A DNA stretch of 64,000 nt from positions 1 to 64,000 of the forward strand of contig NZ_KB905475.1 in assembly GCF_000382445.1 (NCBI RefSeq), given 5' to 3'. The translations under genes were made by a program, and so were the position numbers. This DNA is from Phocaeicola massiliensis B84634 = Timone 84634 = DSM 17679 = JCM 13223 (GTDB lineage Bacteria > Bacteroidota > Bacteroidia > Bacteroidales > Bacteroidaceae). Position 1 is the stretch's first letter, and every line of letters begins with the position of its first letter. Below the pieces are notes generated by a model. It did no database searches and was not told the origin of the DNA. It saw only the letters and a list, made by a program, of their open reading frames with translations. Shown one piece after another: positions 1-8,042 of the stretch.

Positions 1-108
1 TGGCTTCACGAATAATCGGAAGCACGACTGAAACCCTTGTAACTCAATTCTATCACTATTTCTTTCCGCATTTCACTTTTTTGTAGTAACTTTGTGTATT
101 AACTTTGC
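1..108. other. Left flank of unknown origin with tandem -7 promoter boxes
   Basis: This stretch is not homologous to the fucosidase that follows. It contains two TAACTTTG boxes (87-94 and 100-107), each matching the Bacteroides -7 consensus TAnnTTTG. Each also matches 9 of 10 positions of GTAnnTTTGC, the core at which CTnDOT-type integrases recombine. On the minus strand a 21-codon frame runs from an ATG at 69-71 to a TGA at 6-8, beginning MRKEIVIELSYKG; it could be the decayed start of a neighbouring gene. Fucosidase-like codons begin right after the second box, so this looks like a rearrangement junction. The origin is inferred. Confidence 0.4.
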
Positions 109-936
109 ACCCGCTATGGAGATTTATATATGATTTGGTTTGATGGCGGAGCCGATGACCCACGAGGTGACGGTCCTGATGTAGAACCCATCGTCAATAA
201 ATACCAGCCAGACTGCCTGTTCTACCACAACATAGACCGTGCTGATTTCCGCTGGGGAGGTTCAGAAACCGGCACAGTGGGATACCCCTGCTGGTCCACT
301 TTCCCGGCCCCCTGTTCACATCATAAACGTATTGAAAGCCAAAAAGACCAAATAGCCTTATTAAAACAAGGTGACCCCGAAGGAAAATACTGGGTACCGG
401 CTATGGCAGACAGCCCCCTGCGTGGTGCCAACGGCCGCCACGAATGGTTTTGGGAACCCGATGACGAGAATAATATCTATCCATTGACAACGTTGATGGA
501 TATGTACGAAAAATCAGTGGGCCGCAACGCTACGTTAATCATCGGGCTGACCCCAAATCCCGATGGGCTATTGCCGGCAGGTGACGAACAGCGTTTAAAA
601 GAATGGGGAGAAGAAATAAACCGGCGCTTTGGTACACCATTGGCGGAAACCCAAGGCCGGAAGCAACGGCTTACGCTGAATCTGAATGAAAAACAACCGG
701 TCAACTACTGCATCATCCAAGAAGACATTGCCAAAGGCGAAAGAATACGCCAATACAAGATAGAAGCGAAAGTCAACGGAAAATGGCAGACAGTGTGCTC
801 CGGCGAGTCTGTGGGACATAAACGCATTGCGCACTTCGAACCGGTAGAAACCACCGCCTTGCGCCTCACCGTAACCCAATCCGTTGCCGTACCCGAAATC
901 AGACATTTCAGTGCCTATAACATAACCTTCAAATAA
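109..936 (+). pseudogene. GH29 alpha-L-fucosidase, 5'-truncated remnant
   Basis: The frame encodes the back half of a GH29 alpha-L-fucosidase. It holds the strand carrying the nucleophile-type motif IWFDGGADD, later barrel segments, and a C-terminal beta-sandwich ending near residue 268. Family members are usually 450-600 residues and begin with a signal peptide; both are missing here. Family-like codons (RYGDLYM) extend upstream of the ATG at 130 to about 109, and a TAA lies in frame at 100-102. The ATG is therefore an internal methionine, not a true start. The next gene follows after 6 bases, so this was probably the first gene of a fucosidase, galactosidase and sulfatase operon. Activity is unlikely. 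Confidence 0.8.
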
Positions 937-942
937 AAAATC

Positions 943-3018
943 ATGAGAGAATATAAAGCAATATTCATTTGTATCCTGATTTGCAATGTATTTGTTTGTC
1001 CGAAATCCTTCGGGCAAACAGATTACACATATGAAAAAGGAAAGTCATTCAAGAACACAAACGCTTTGTCAATGACAGATACGATTGATTTAACTTCCAT
1101 TTCTTCTCCCATACCCTATAAGAAATCCATACCCGGACAAACCCAGACTATTGCCTGTCCGGTACGGTTACCCGGGTACGTCCGAGGTATTTTCTTCAGC
1201 CGAGACTCCCGTCCGGGAGATTTTGAATGGCCCAACAATACCAACCGGCTCCTACCTTGGGTGTTCAACGATTTAAAAGAATTAACCGACACCCGCTATC
1301 CGGGAATACCTTCCAATGCAGCCCCATCTACGTTGGGAGATGCATTACTGCTGGAACTGACAAACGGAGAATACTTGTTTGCCAAAGCTGTTGCCGGCCG
1401 TAACAGTTTAAGCTGGCTGCAAGTAAACGATAACGGCTCTGTCACCCTATATGTATCCACCTTAGGAAAAGACTATCTGAAACCGGAAGTCCCTCTTCTA
1501 CTCATCCGACAAGGAAAAGATATTTATTCAACCATTCGGCAAGCCTATCAAGCACTGATGAAAAATACAGAAACCGCCGACTTAAAAAGCCGTACAGCCA
1601 AGGAATATTTCGAAGCTTTCCGCTATCTCGGTTGGTGTACATGGGAACATTATCATGATGACATAAACGAATCCAAGATAATAAACGATATGAAAACGAT
1701 AGAGGCATCCGGTATTCCTATCCGGTATGTACTGATTGACGACGGTCATCTCGCCCACAAGAACAGGCAACTGACCGGTTTCATACCGGATAAACAACGT
1801 TTCCCGTCGGGATGGGAAAAAATCATGTCATACAAAAAAGAAAATAAAATCAAATGGATCGGACTGTGGTACAGCCTTTCGGGATACTGGATGGGATTAT
1901 CCCCCGAAAACGGATTTCCACAAGTCGTCCGACAAGCCCTATACCCACACGCCGGCAGCCTTCTGCCAGGAACGGACAGCACCCGCATCCGTTCCTTCTA
2001 TCGCTACTACGTCAGCACCTTAAAAGAACAAGGATTCGATTTTCTGAAAGTAGATAACCAAGCTTTTACGCTGCCACTCTACATGGGAGGGCATGAAAGT
2101 ATCCGCCAGGCAACCGACTGTAACCGAAGCCTGGAAGCCGAGACCCACCGGCAAAATATGGGACTAATGAACTGTATGGCACAGAACGTCATCAATACCG
2201 ACCATACGTCATACAGCAACAGCACCCGTGTCAGCATAGACTATAAGAAATATGATGAGAATATGGCAAAATCACATCTATTCCAGTCTTATACCAATAC
2301 CCTGTTACTAGGACAAACCGTATGGCCCGACCATGATATGTTTCATTCCTGCGATACCGTTTGTGGCACTTTGATGGCACGTTCCAAGGCCATTTCCGGA
2401 GGTCCGGTCTACCTGTCGGACGCCCCCGGGGACTTTATCAAGGAAAACATCTTTCCCTTAATTGACGAACAAGGCAAACTATTCCGCCCCGAAGCTCCTG
2501 CCGTACCTATGCCGGAATCTATACTGACCAATCCATTATGGAGTGGAAAAGCATATCGAGTAGCAGCTCCCTCAGGCAACGGAGCAATGACATTAATCTG
2601 TTACAACCTGAATGTTTCCCCCCGACATCAGCAAGTCCAGGCCACTATAAAAAAAGAAGATTATTCTCTTCGGAACAGTTTTGAGAAAATGTCTGCCACC
2701 CTCGAAGAACGCGTGCTGCTTTATAATTGGGAATCACAAAAGGCAGAAGAACTATCAGACAGCAGTACATTCGAACTTATCGGATTTACAGACAAACTGT
2801 TTCATCTCTGCCCCATACGGAAAGGATGGGCAGTCATTGGCATACAGGAAAAATATCTGTCCCCGGCCACCGTCCAAACTATCTCTTTAACAGAGAACCG
2901 CTTGGTGCTGAACGTACTATGTACGGGTACACTAAAAGTATGGATAGAAAAAGCCGGCAAGCAAGAACTGAGAAGTATTTCCATAAATACCCCCCAAAAA
3001 ATTGTAATTGAAAAATAA
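943..3018 (+). CDS. GH36/Sip1-like alpha-galactosidase, exported
   Basis: The protein has 691 residues. It starts with a signal peptide (hydrophobic to about residue 20, then SFGQ), so it acts in the periplasm or on the surface. The middle matches the raffinose-synthase/seed-imbibition (Sip1) branch of clan GH-D: YLGWCTWEHYH, LIDDGH, LKVDNQ and PDHDMFHS. By family logic D371 in KVDN is the nucleophile and D465 in HDMF the acid/base. It should release alpha-linked galactose. It lies 6 bases after the truncated fucosidase and 18 bases before the sulfatase, which suggests one transcript. The Sip1 branch is biochemically diverse, so the substrate is inferred. Confidence 0.85.
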   Translation: MREYKAIFICILICNVFVCPKSFGQTDYTYEKGKSFKNTNALSMTDTIDLTSISSPIPYKKSIPGQTQTIACPVRLPGYVRGIFFSRDSRPGDFEWPNNTNRLLPWVFNDLKELTDTRYPGIPSNAAPSTLGDALLLELTNGEYLFAKAVAGRNSLSWLQVNDNGSVTLYVSTLGKDYLKPEVPLLLIRQGKDIYSTIRQAYQALMKNTETADLKSRTAKEYFEAFRYLGWCTWEHYHDDINESKIINDMKTIEASGIPIRYVLIDDGHLAHKNRQLTGFIPDKQRFPSGWEKIMSYKKENKIKWIGLWYSLSGYWMGLSPENGFPQVVRQALYPHAGSLLPGTDSTRIRSFYRYYVSTLKEQGFDFLKVDNQAFTLPLYMGGHESIRQATDCNRSLEAETHRQNMGLMNCMAQNVINTDHTSYSNSTRVSIDYKKYDENMAKSHLFQSYTNTLLLGQTVWPDHDMFHSCDTVCGTLMARSKAISGGPVYLSDAPGDFIKENIFPLIDEQGKLFRPEAPAVPMPESILTNPLWSGKAYRVAAPSGNGAMTLICYNLNVSPRHQQVQATIKKEDYSLRNSFEKMSATLEERVLLYNWESQKAEELSDSSTFELIGFTDKLFHLCPIRKGWAVIGIQEKYLSPATVQTISLTENRLVLNVLCTGTLKVWIEKAGKQELRSISINTPQKIVIEK

Positions 3019-3036
3019 CTTATAAAACCAGCCGAT

Positions 3037-4590
3037 ATGAATAAAAAACTACTTGTATCTTTCGTTCTCGCTTCCTTAACAGGAATCTCAACGCAAGCAA
3101 AAGAAAAAATGTCTTCAGAAACAACCCAACAACGTCCCAATATCATCTTATTTATGGTGGACGATATGGGATGGCAAGACACTTCATTACCTTTCTGGAC
3201 ACAGAAAACACATTATAATGAAGCCTACGAAACTCCCAATATGGAACGTTTGGCCCAAAAAGGCATGATGTTTACACAGGCTTATGCCTGCAACATCAGT
3301 TCGGCAACCCGATGCAGCCTGATCACAGGTGTCAACAACGCACGCCACAGGGTAACCAATTGGACACTTGAAAGAGACAAAACCACCGACCGCCAAAGTG
3401 AAACGGTTCAATTGCCGGATTGGAATTATAATGGGGTCAGTCAGGTAGAAGGCACTCCGAATACCTTTGTCGGAACCTCTTTTGTCGATTTATTAAGACA
3501 AAGCGGTTACCACACCATCCACTGTGGTAAAGCTCATTTCGGCTCCATCGATACCCCGGGCGAAAACCCTAACCATTGGGGATTCGAAGTCAACATTGCC
3601 GGACATGCCGCCGGAGGACTCGCCACTTATCTGAGTGAAAAGAACTATGGTCACAAACGAGACGGCCAACCTTACTCACTTATGGCTATTCCCGGACTGG
3701 AAAACTACTGGGGAACAGGCGTATTTGCAACAGAAGCTTTAACCCGTGAAGCAATCAAGGCACTGGATAAAGCGAAAAAATATAATCAGCCGTTCTACCT
3801 GTATATGTCACATTATGCCATTCATATACCCATAGACAAGGACATGCGTTTCTATCCCAAATATCTTAAGAAAGGATTAACCGAGAAAGAAGCCGCCTAT
3901 GCCTCGCTCATTGAAGGAATGGATAAAAGCTTGGGAGACTTGATGGATTGGCTGGATAAGAATGATGAGGCAGACAATACAATTATTATCTTTATGAGCG
4001 ACAACGGCGGACTGGCTTCTGAACCGGCATGGCGTGACGGTGAACTCCATACCCAAAACTATCCGTTAAACAGCGGGAAAGGCTCTTTATACGAAGGGGG
4101 TATCCGGGAGCCGATGATTGTCAAATGGCCAGGTGTAGTCAGTCCCGGCACCCGCTGTGACAAATATCTGATGATTGAAGATTTCTATCCTACCATCCTC
4201 GAAATGGCAGGAGTCCAAAATTATAGAACTGTACAACCGCTTGACGGAACCAGTTTCATGCCGCTGCTAAAAGGAACCGGAGACCCTTCCAAAGGACGTG
4301 CAATCGTATGGAATTTCCCGAATATATGGGGAAATAACGGTCCCGGCATCAACCTGAACTGCTCCATCCGAAAAGATGAATGGAAATTGGTCTATTATTA
4401 TGAGACCGGAAAAAAGGAACTGTTTAATATCCCCGAAGATATCGGAGAAAAACATGATGTAGCCGCACAACACCCTGATATTGTTAAACGCTTATCCAAG
4501 GAATTGGGTACCTACTTACGCAATGTAGGAGGGCAACGCCCCGGCTTTAAAGCCACAAACAAACCCTGTCCATGGCCGGACGAAGTGTAA
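3037..4590 (+). CDS. Exported S1-type sulfatase, serine class
   Basis: This is a 517-residue arylsulfatase-type enzyme with an N-terminal signal peptide ending near the alanine of TQAKEK. Metal-ligand residues are visible in MVDDMGW (D42, D43) and FMSDNGG. The activation motif reads SSATRCSLITG with S88 at the formylglycine position. It is thus a serine-type sulfatase that should need an anaerobic maturase (anSME) encoded elsewhere. The third motif position is Ala rather than the usual Pro, a tolerated variant. It lies last in the left + strand group and ends at a strong terminator. It probably removes sulfate from host glycans; the exact S1 subfamily cannot be read here. Confidence 0.9.
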   Translation: MNKKLLVSFVLASLTGISTQAKEKMSSETTQQRPNIILFMVDDMGWQDTSLPFWTQKTHYNEAYETPNMERLAQKGMMFTQAYACNISSATRCSLITGVNNARHRVTNWTLERDKTTDRQSETVQLPDWNYNGVSQVEGTPNTFVGTSFVDLLRQSGYHTIHCGKAHFGSIDTPGENPNHWGFEVNIAGHAAGGLATYLSEKNYGHKRDGQPYSLMAIPGLENYWGTGVFATEALTREAIKALDKAKKYNQPFYLYMSHYAIHIPIDKDMRFYPKYLKKGLTEKEAAYASLIEGMDKSLGDLMDWLDKNDEADNTIIIFMSDNGGLASEPAWRDGELHTQNYPLNSGKGSLYEGGIREPMIVKWPGVVSPGTRCDKYLMIEDFYPTILEMAGVQNYRTVQPLDGTSFMPLLKGTGDPSKGRAIVWNFPNIWGNNGPGINLNCSIRKDEWKLVYYYETGKKELFNIPEDIGEKHDVAAQHPDIVKRLSKELGTYLRNVGGQRPGFKATNKPCPWPDEV

Positions 4591-4615
4591 AGAATTGATT
4601 AAAAACTCTATAAGA

Positions 4616-4670
4616 GTCGGAATTATTTCATTTCAAAAGAAAACAGGAAGGGAAATAATTCCGACTTTTT
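4616..4670 (+). terminator. Rho-independent terminator after the sulfatase
   Basis: A perfect 14-bp inverted repeat (4616-4629 with 4652-4665, arm GTCGGAATTATTTC) closes a 22-base loop and is followed by TTTTT. It ends the + strand transcript. The convergent rnc gene on the other strand stops at 4691, so the hairpin may also slow transcripts from that side. Confidence 0.9.
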
Positions 4671-4690
4671 GCGTATATTCAAATAAGCAA

Positions 4691-5605
4691 TTATTTCACT
4701 TCCTTAAAAGCCATCTCCTCGGCTTCACTGATAATTTGTTCGTTGAGTTCAGAAATACCGATTTCTTCGGACACAGCACTGATTACAGTCTCTACAGCTT
4801 CTTCCCGGGGAAGCATAACCTCCTCCTGCGGTGCCTCGCGTACCGATTTAGCCGCCAGGACACTTTCCATGAAAGCACTGTCCTTTATCTTGCCCATAGC
4901 CTCATGAGCCGCCCTTTGTTGGGATTCCTTCTTTGAATAGCCGATTCCTCTTCCGGCCGGAATACCCTCAATCAGCACTTCACTCTCAAATGTCGGACTG
5001 AAACATTGATCATGTGACTGAGTAATCAGTTCAAATGTAAGCTCAACACGGTTTTTTTGACTCCACTCAATCAATTTAGATTTGAAATTAACCTCTTTTC
5101 GTGAAAGCTTTTCCAAATTAATATAAGGACCGATAATACGATGCTCCATAAAATGCTTACAAGCACGGTACCCCCTGTCCAAATAAATAGCTCCGACCAA
5201 TGCTTCAAACGCATTGCCACACATATAGCTGTTGTGAGACGACTGACGTGCAGAATATTTAATCAACTTATCCAAACCGATTTCTATAGCCAATCGGTTC
5301 AAAGTCTCGCGTTGAACAATTTTAGAACGAGTGTTGGTGAGAAAACCTTCACGTTTTCCCTCAAACTTCTTATAAACAATATCTGCTACCACTGCATCTA
5401 AAATGGCATCTCCTAAAAACTCCAGACGTTCATTATTAAGCAAACGCCCCTGCTCAGACTTTATAGACGAAGATTTGTGAAGTAAAGCCTGTTCATAGAT
5501 GCTGATATTCCTGGGATAAAAACCCAACATCTTATAAAAACGAAAATAAGACTCCTTATCCTTACGAAAAAGAAGTCTTATCCTATCTGTTATATTGCTA
5601 AACAC
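4691..5605 (-). CDS. rnc: Ribonuclease III
   Basis: RNase III cuts double-stranded RNA in rRNA processing and mRNA decay. The protein has 304 residues. The signature NERLEFLGDAILD lies at residues 58-70 and the second metal-site motif is in CGNAFEALVGAIYLD. A C-terminal double-stranded-RNA-binding domain runs from FKSKLIEW to AAHEAMGKI. An acidic tail of about 60 residues follows, making it longer than the roughly 226-residue E. coli enzyme. It starts 2 bases after the fabF stop, so acpP-fabF-rnc is probably one operon, an order common in Bacteroidota. Confidence 0.96.
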   Translation of the reverse strand: MFSNITDRIRLLFRKDKESYFRFYKMLGFYPRNISIYEQALLHKSSSIKSEQGRLLNNERLEFLGDAILDAVVADIVYKKFEGKREGFLTNTRSKIVQRETLNRLAIEIGLDKLIKYSARQSSHNSYMCGNAFEALVGAIYLDRGYRACKHFMEHRIIGPYINLEKLSRKEVNFKSKLIEWSQKNRVELTFELITQSHDQCFSPTFESEVLIEGIPAGRGIGYSKKESQQRAAHEAMGKIKDSAFMESVLAAKSVREAPQEEVMLPREEAVETVISAVSEEIGISELNEQIISEAEEMAFKEVK

Positions 5606-5607
5606 GA

Positions 5608-6873
5608 TTATTCAGCGTATTTTTTCACGATTACACATGCATTGTGACCACCAAAACCGAAAGTATTGCTCAACGCAGCATTTACGGTACGTTTTTGAGC
5701 TTTATTAAACGTAAAGTTCAACTCATAATCGATGTTTTCATCGTTATCACCTTCTGCGTGGTTAATCGTCGGCGGAACAATGTCATTCTTTACAGCCAAT
5801 ACGCTTGCAATAGCTTCTACTGCTCCGGCAGCACCCAGCAGGTGACCTGTCATTGACTTAGTAGAGCTGATATTCAGCTTATAAGCATGTTCTCCAAATA
5901 CGTCTTTGATAGCTTTTGCTTCCGAAACGTCGCCTACAGGAGTAGAAGTTCCGTGAACATTGATATAATCAATGTCTTCGGGCTTCATTTCTGCATCTTC
6001 CAAAGCATTAAGCATCACTAATTTTGCTCCCAATCCTTCGGGATGAGAAGCTGTAAGATGGTGAGCATCAGCAGAAGCACCTACACCGGCAAGTTCTGCA
6101 TAAATCTTAGCTCCACGTGCTTTGGCGTGTTCCAGTTCTTCCAAAATTAAACATCCTGCACCTTCACCCATGATAAAACCATCACGGCTTGCGCTAAATG
6201 GACGAGAGGCATGCTGAGGATCGTCATTGCGGGTAGAAAGAGCATGCATAGCATTAAAACCACCTACACCGGCCGGGAAGATGGCAGCTTCGGCACCACC
6301 GGCTACAATCACATTTGCTTTACCCAAACGGATATAGTTAAATGCGTCAGCGATAGCATTTGATGAAGATGCACATGCAGAGGTCGTTGTAAAGTTAGGT
6401 CCATGAAAACCATACATGATAGAAATCTGTCCGGATGCGATATCAGCAATCATTTTCGGAATGAAGAACGGGCTGAATTTCGGTCCGATAGTATCTTTTG
6501 TCTGAGCATAGCCCAACACTTCTTCTTCAAAAGTATGAATACCACCGATACCTACACCATATATTACTCCGATTTTATTCAGATCTTCTTTTTCGAGGTC
6601 CATTTCCGAGTCTGCAATTGCTTCTTTAGCGGCAACAATGGCATATTGTGTATACAAATCCATCTTGCGCACCTCTTTGCGGTCGATAAAATCGGCTCCG
6701 TTGAACCCTTTTACCTCACAAGCAAACTGTGTTTTGAATTTAGACGCATCGAAATGAGTAATAGGTCCTGCTCCGCTGACACCGTTCACAAGGTTTTCCC
6801 ATGTTTCGGCAACAGTGTTACCCACCGGAGTAAGCGCACCAAGACCTGTTACTACAACTCTTTTTAATTCCAT
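5608..6873 (-). CDS. fabF: Beta-ketoacyl-ACP synthase II
   Basis: FabF catalyses the decarboxylative condensation of malonyl-ACP with acyl-ACP in cytoplasmic fatty-acid elongation. The 421-residue thiolase-fold protein has the active-site cysteine C167 in TTTSACASSS. The two catalytic histidines are in NVHGTSTPVGD and STKSMTGHLLGAAG, and the Gly-rich tail FGFGGHNA is present. Its length is normal for the family. It lies 18 bases after acpP and abuts rnc, so it is co-transcribed with its own carrier protein. Confidence 0.97.
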   Translation of the reverse strand: MELKRVVVTGLGALTPVGNTVAETWENLVNGVSGAGPITHFDASKFKTQFACEVKGFNGADFIDRKEVRKMDLYTQYAIVAAKEAIADSEMDLEKEDLNKIGVIYGVGIGGIHTFEEEVLGYAQTKDTIGPKFSPFFIPKMIADIASGQISIMYGFHGPNFTTTSACASSSNAIADAFNYIRLGKANVIVAGGAEAAIFPAGVGGFNAMHALSTRNDDPQHASRPFSASRDGFIMGEGAGCLILEELEHAKARGAKIYAELAGVGASADAHHLTASHPEGLGAKLVMLNALEDAEMKPEDIDYINVHGTSTPVGDVSEAKAIKDVFGEHAYKLNISSTKSMTGHLLGAAGAVEAIASVLAVKNDIVPPTINHAEGDNDENIDYELNFTFNKAQKRTVNAALSNTFGFGGHNACVIVKKYAE

Positions 6874-6891
6874 ATTATAAAATAAGGATAA

Positions 6892-7128
6892 TTACTTAGC
6901 GTTAGCTTCAATATAAGAAACAGCGTCACCAACAGTAGCAATCTTTTCAGCCTGATCATCAGGAATAGAAATACCGAATTCTTTTTCGAATTCCATGATC
7001 AATTCTACAGTATCCAATGAGTCTGCACCCAGATCATTAGTGAAGCTAGCTTCTGTAGTAACTTCTGATGCTTCTACACCCAATTTATCAACGATGATGT
7101 TTTTTACTCTTTCTGCAATTTCAGACAT
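6892..7128 (-). CDS. acpP: Acyl carrier protein
   Basis: This is a 78-residue acidic four-helix carrier protein. The phosphopantetheine attachment motif GADSLDTVE places the modified serine at S37. The chosen start is the ATG at 7126-7128 ([10 protein letters not shown]). A longer frame from a TTG at 7135-7137 adds only three residues and is not conserved in the family. It is the first gene of the acpP-fabF-rnc operon. Its promoter should lie in 7129-7280, shared with the divergent purN; an imperfect -7-like TTCCTTTGC is visible on this strand. Confidence 0.97.
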   Translation of the reverse strand: MSEIAERVKNIIVDKLGVEASEVTTEASFTNDLGADSLDTVELIMEFEKEFGISIPDDQAEKIATVGDAVSYIEANAK

Positions 7129-7280
7129 AACTTTCAAATTTTAGTTAATTAATCGAATAATTTTATTTTCTTTGCGGTTGCAAAGGAATAAATATTTCTT
7201 GGGCTGCGCAAATATTCAGGCAAATAAATGCAAATTTTTGCACATTTTTTTGTTTTATGTGCACCAAAACCAGTAAAGTT

Positions 7281-7841
7281 ATGAAGAGAATCGCAATTTT
7301 AGCATCAGGGGAAGGAACAAATGCCGAGAATATTATCCGGTATTTTTCAGAGAGAAAAACGGCAAAAGTAGTGGTTGTCATAACCAATAAAGCACAAGCC
7401 GGCGTATTGAATCGAGCTGATAAACTGGGAATTCCTACCGAATTTATTCCGGCTCAGGATTTTACAGAGGGTAGAGCTTTGGAAGTACTGCACCGCTATC
7501 AAACAGATTTTATCGCCTTGGCAGGTTTCCTGCTAAGAGTACCCGATGATATTTTGCATGATTATCCGAATAAAATAGTAAATATTCATCCCGCTCTTCT
7601 TCCTAAGTTCGGCGGCAAAGGGATGTATGGCAACCGTGTGCATGAGGCTGTCATTGCCGCAGCGGAAAAAGAAAGCGGAATCACCATTCATTTCATCAAT
7701 GGACATTACGACGAAGGGGATACCATATTTCAAGCTACATGTCCCGTCATGCCCGATGACACACCGGAAACTTTAGCTGCACGAGTGCATGCGTTGGAGT
7801 ATGAGCACTTCCCGCAAGTGATTGAAAAAATACTCATGTAA
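7281..7841 (+). CDS. purN: Phosphoribosylglycinamide formyltransferase
   Basis: PurN transfers a formyl group from 10-formyl-THF to GAR in de novo purine synthesis. The 186-residue protein begins MKRIAILASGEGTN, so the ATG at 7281 is preferred over an upstream ATG at 7257. The catalytic triad is visible as N101 and H103 in VNIHPALLP and D144 in GHYDEGDTIF, with spacing as in E. coli PurN. It is divergent from acpP. It appears monocistronic, followed by a REP-like repeat. Confidence 0.96.
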   Translation: MKRIAILASGEGTNAENIIRYFSERKTAKVVVVITNKAQAGVLNRADKLGIPTEFIPAQDFTEGRALEVLHRYQTDFIALAGFLLRVPDDILHDYPNKIVNIHPALLPKFGGKGMYGNRVHEAVIAAAEKESGITIHFINGHYDEGDTIFQATCPVMPDDTPETLAARVHALEYEHFPQVIEKILM

Positions 7842-7860
7842 TCCGTGCCTATGCCAATCA

Positions 7861-8036
7861 ATGGGGATGTGTCAAAACATTGCTAATGTTATCATTTTGC
7901 TAGTAGGGGCGAGGTTCGCTCGCCCGAAAACAGCTTGCTTTGTGTATTACTCCCAAGGTCGTGCCCGTTGGTTCGGGCAGGCAAACCCTGCCCCTACAGT
8001 TGACGATAGGTCGTTTTAGTTTTGACACACTCCCAT
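7861..8036. repeat. REP-like intergenic repeat, copy 1
   Basis: The element is bounded by imperfect terminal inverted repeats (about 7863-7878 TGTGTCAAAAC and 8019-8035 GTTTTGACACA). It contains two hairpins: GGGCGAG/CTCGCCC (7907-7913 with 7919-7925) and GGGCAGG/CCTGCCC (7975-7981 with 7987-7993). A diverged copy lies in reverse orientation at the right end of the window, with both hairpins, their order and the flanking TACAG..GACGAT text conserved. It sits between the ends of purN and the GH95 gene and may also act as a terminator. No convincing gene overlaps it. Confidence 0.8.
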
Positions 8037-8042
8037 GACAGG

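Noticed and set aside
7129..7137. Upstream TTG start for acpP adding three residues
   Set aside because: Family members start at MSEIAERV, and the ATG at 7126-7128 gives the normal 78-residue length.
7228..7250. Palindrome TGCAAATTTTTGCA followed by T-rich sequence as a terminator
   Set aside because: It lies in the divergent acpP-purN promoter region where no transcript should end, and the stem is short and AT-rich.
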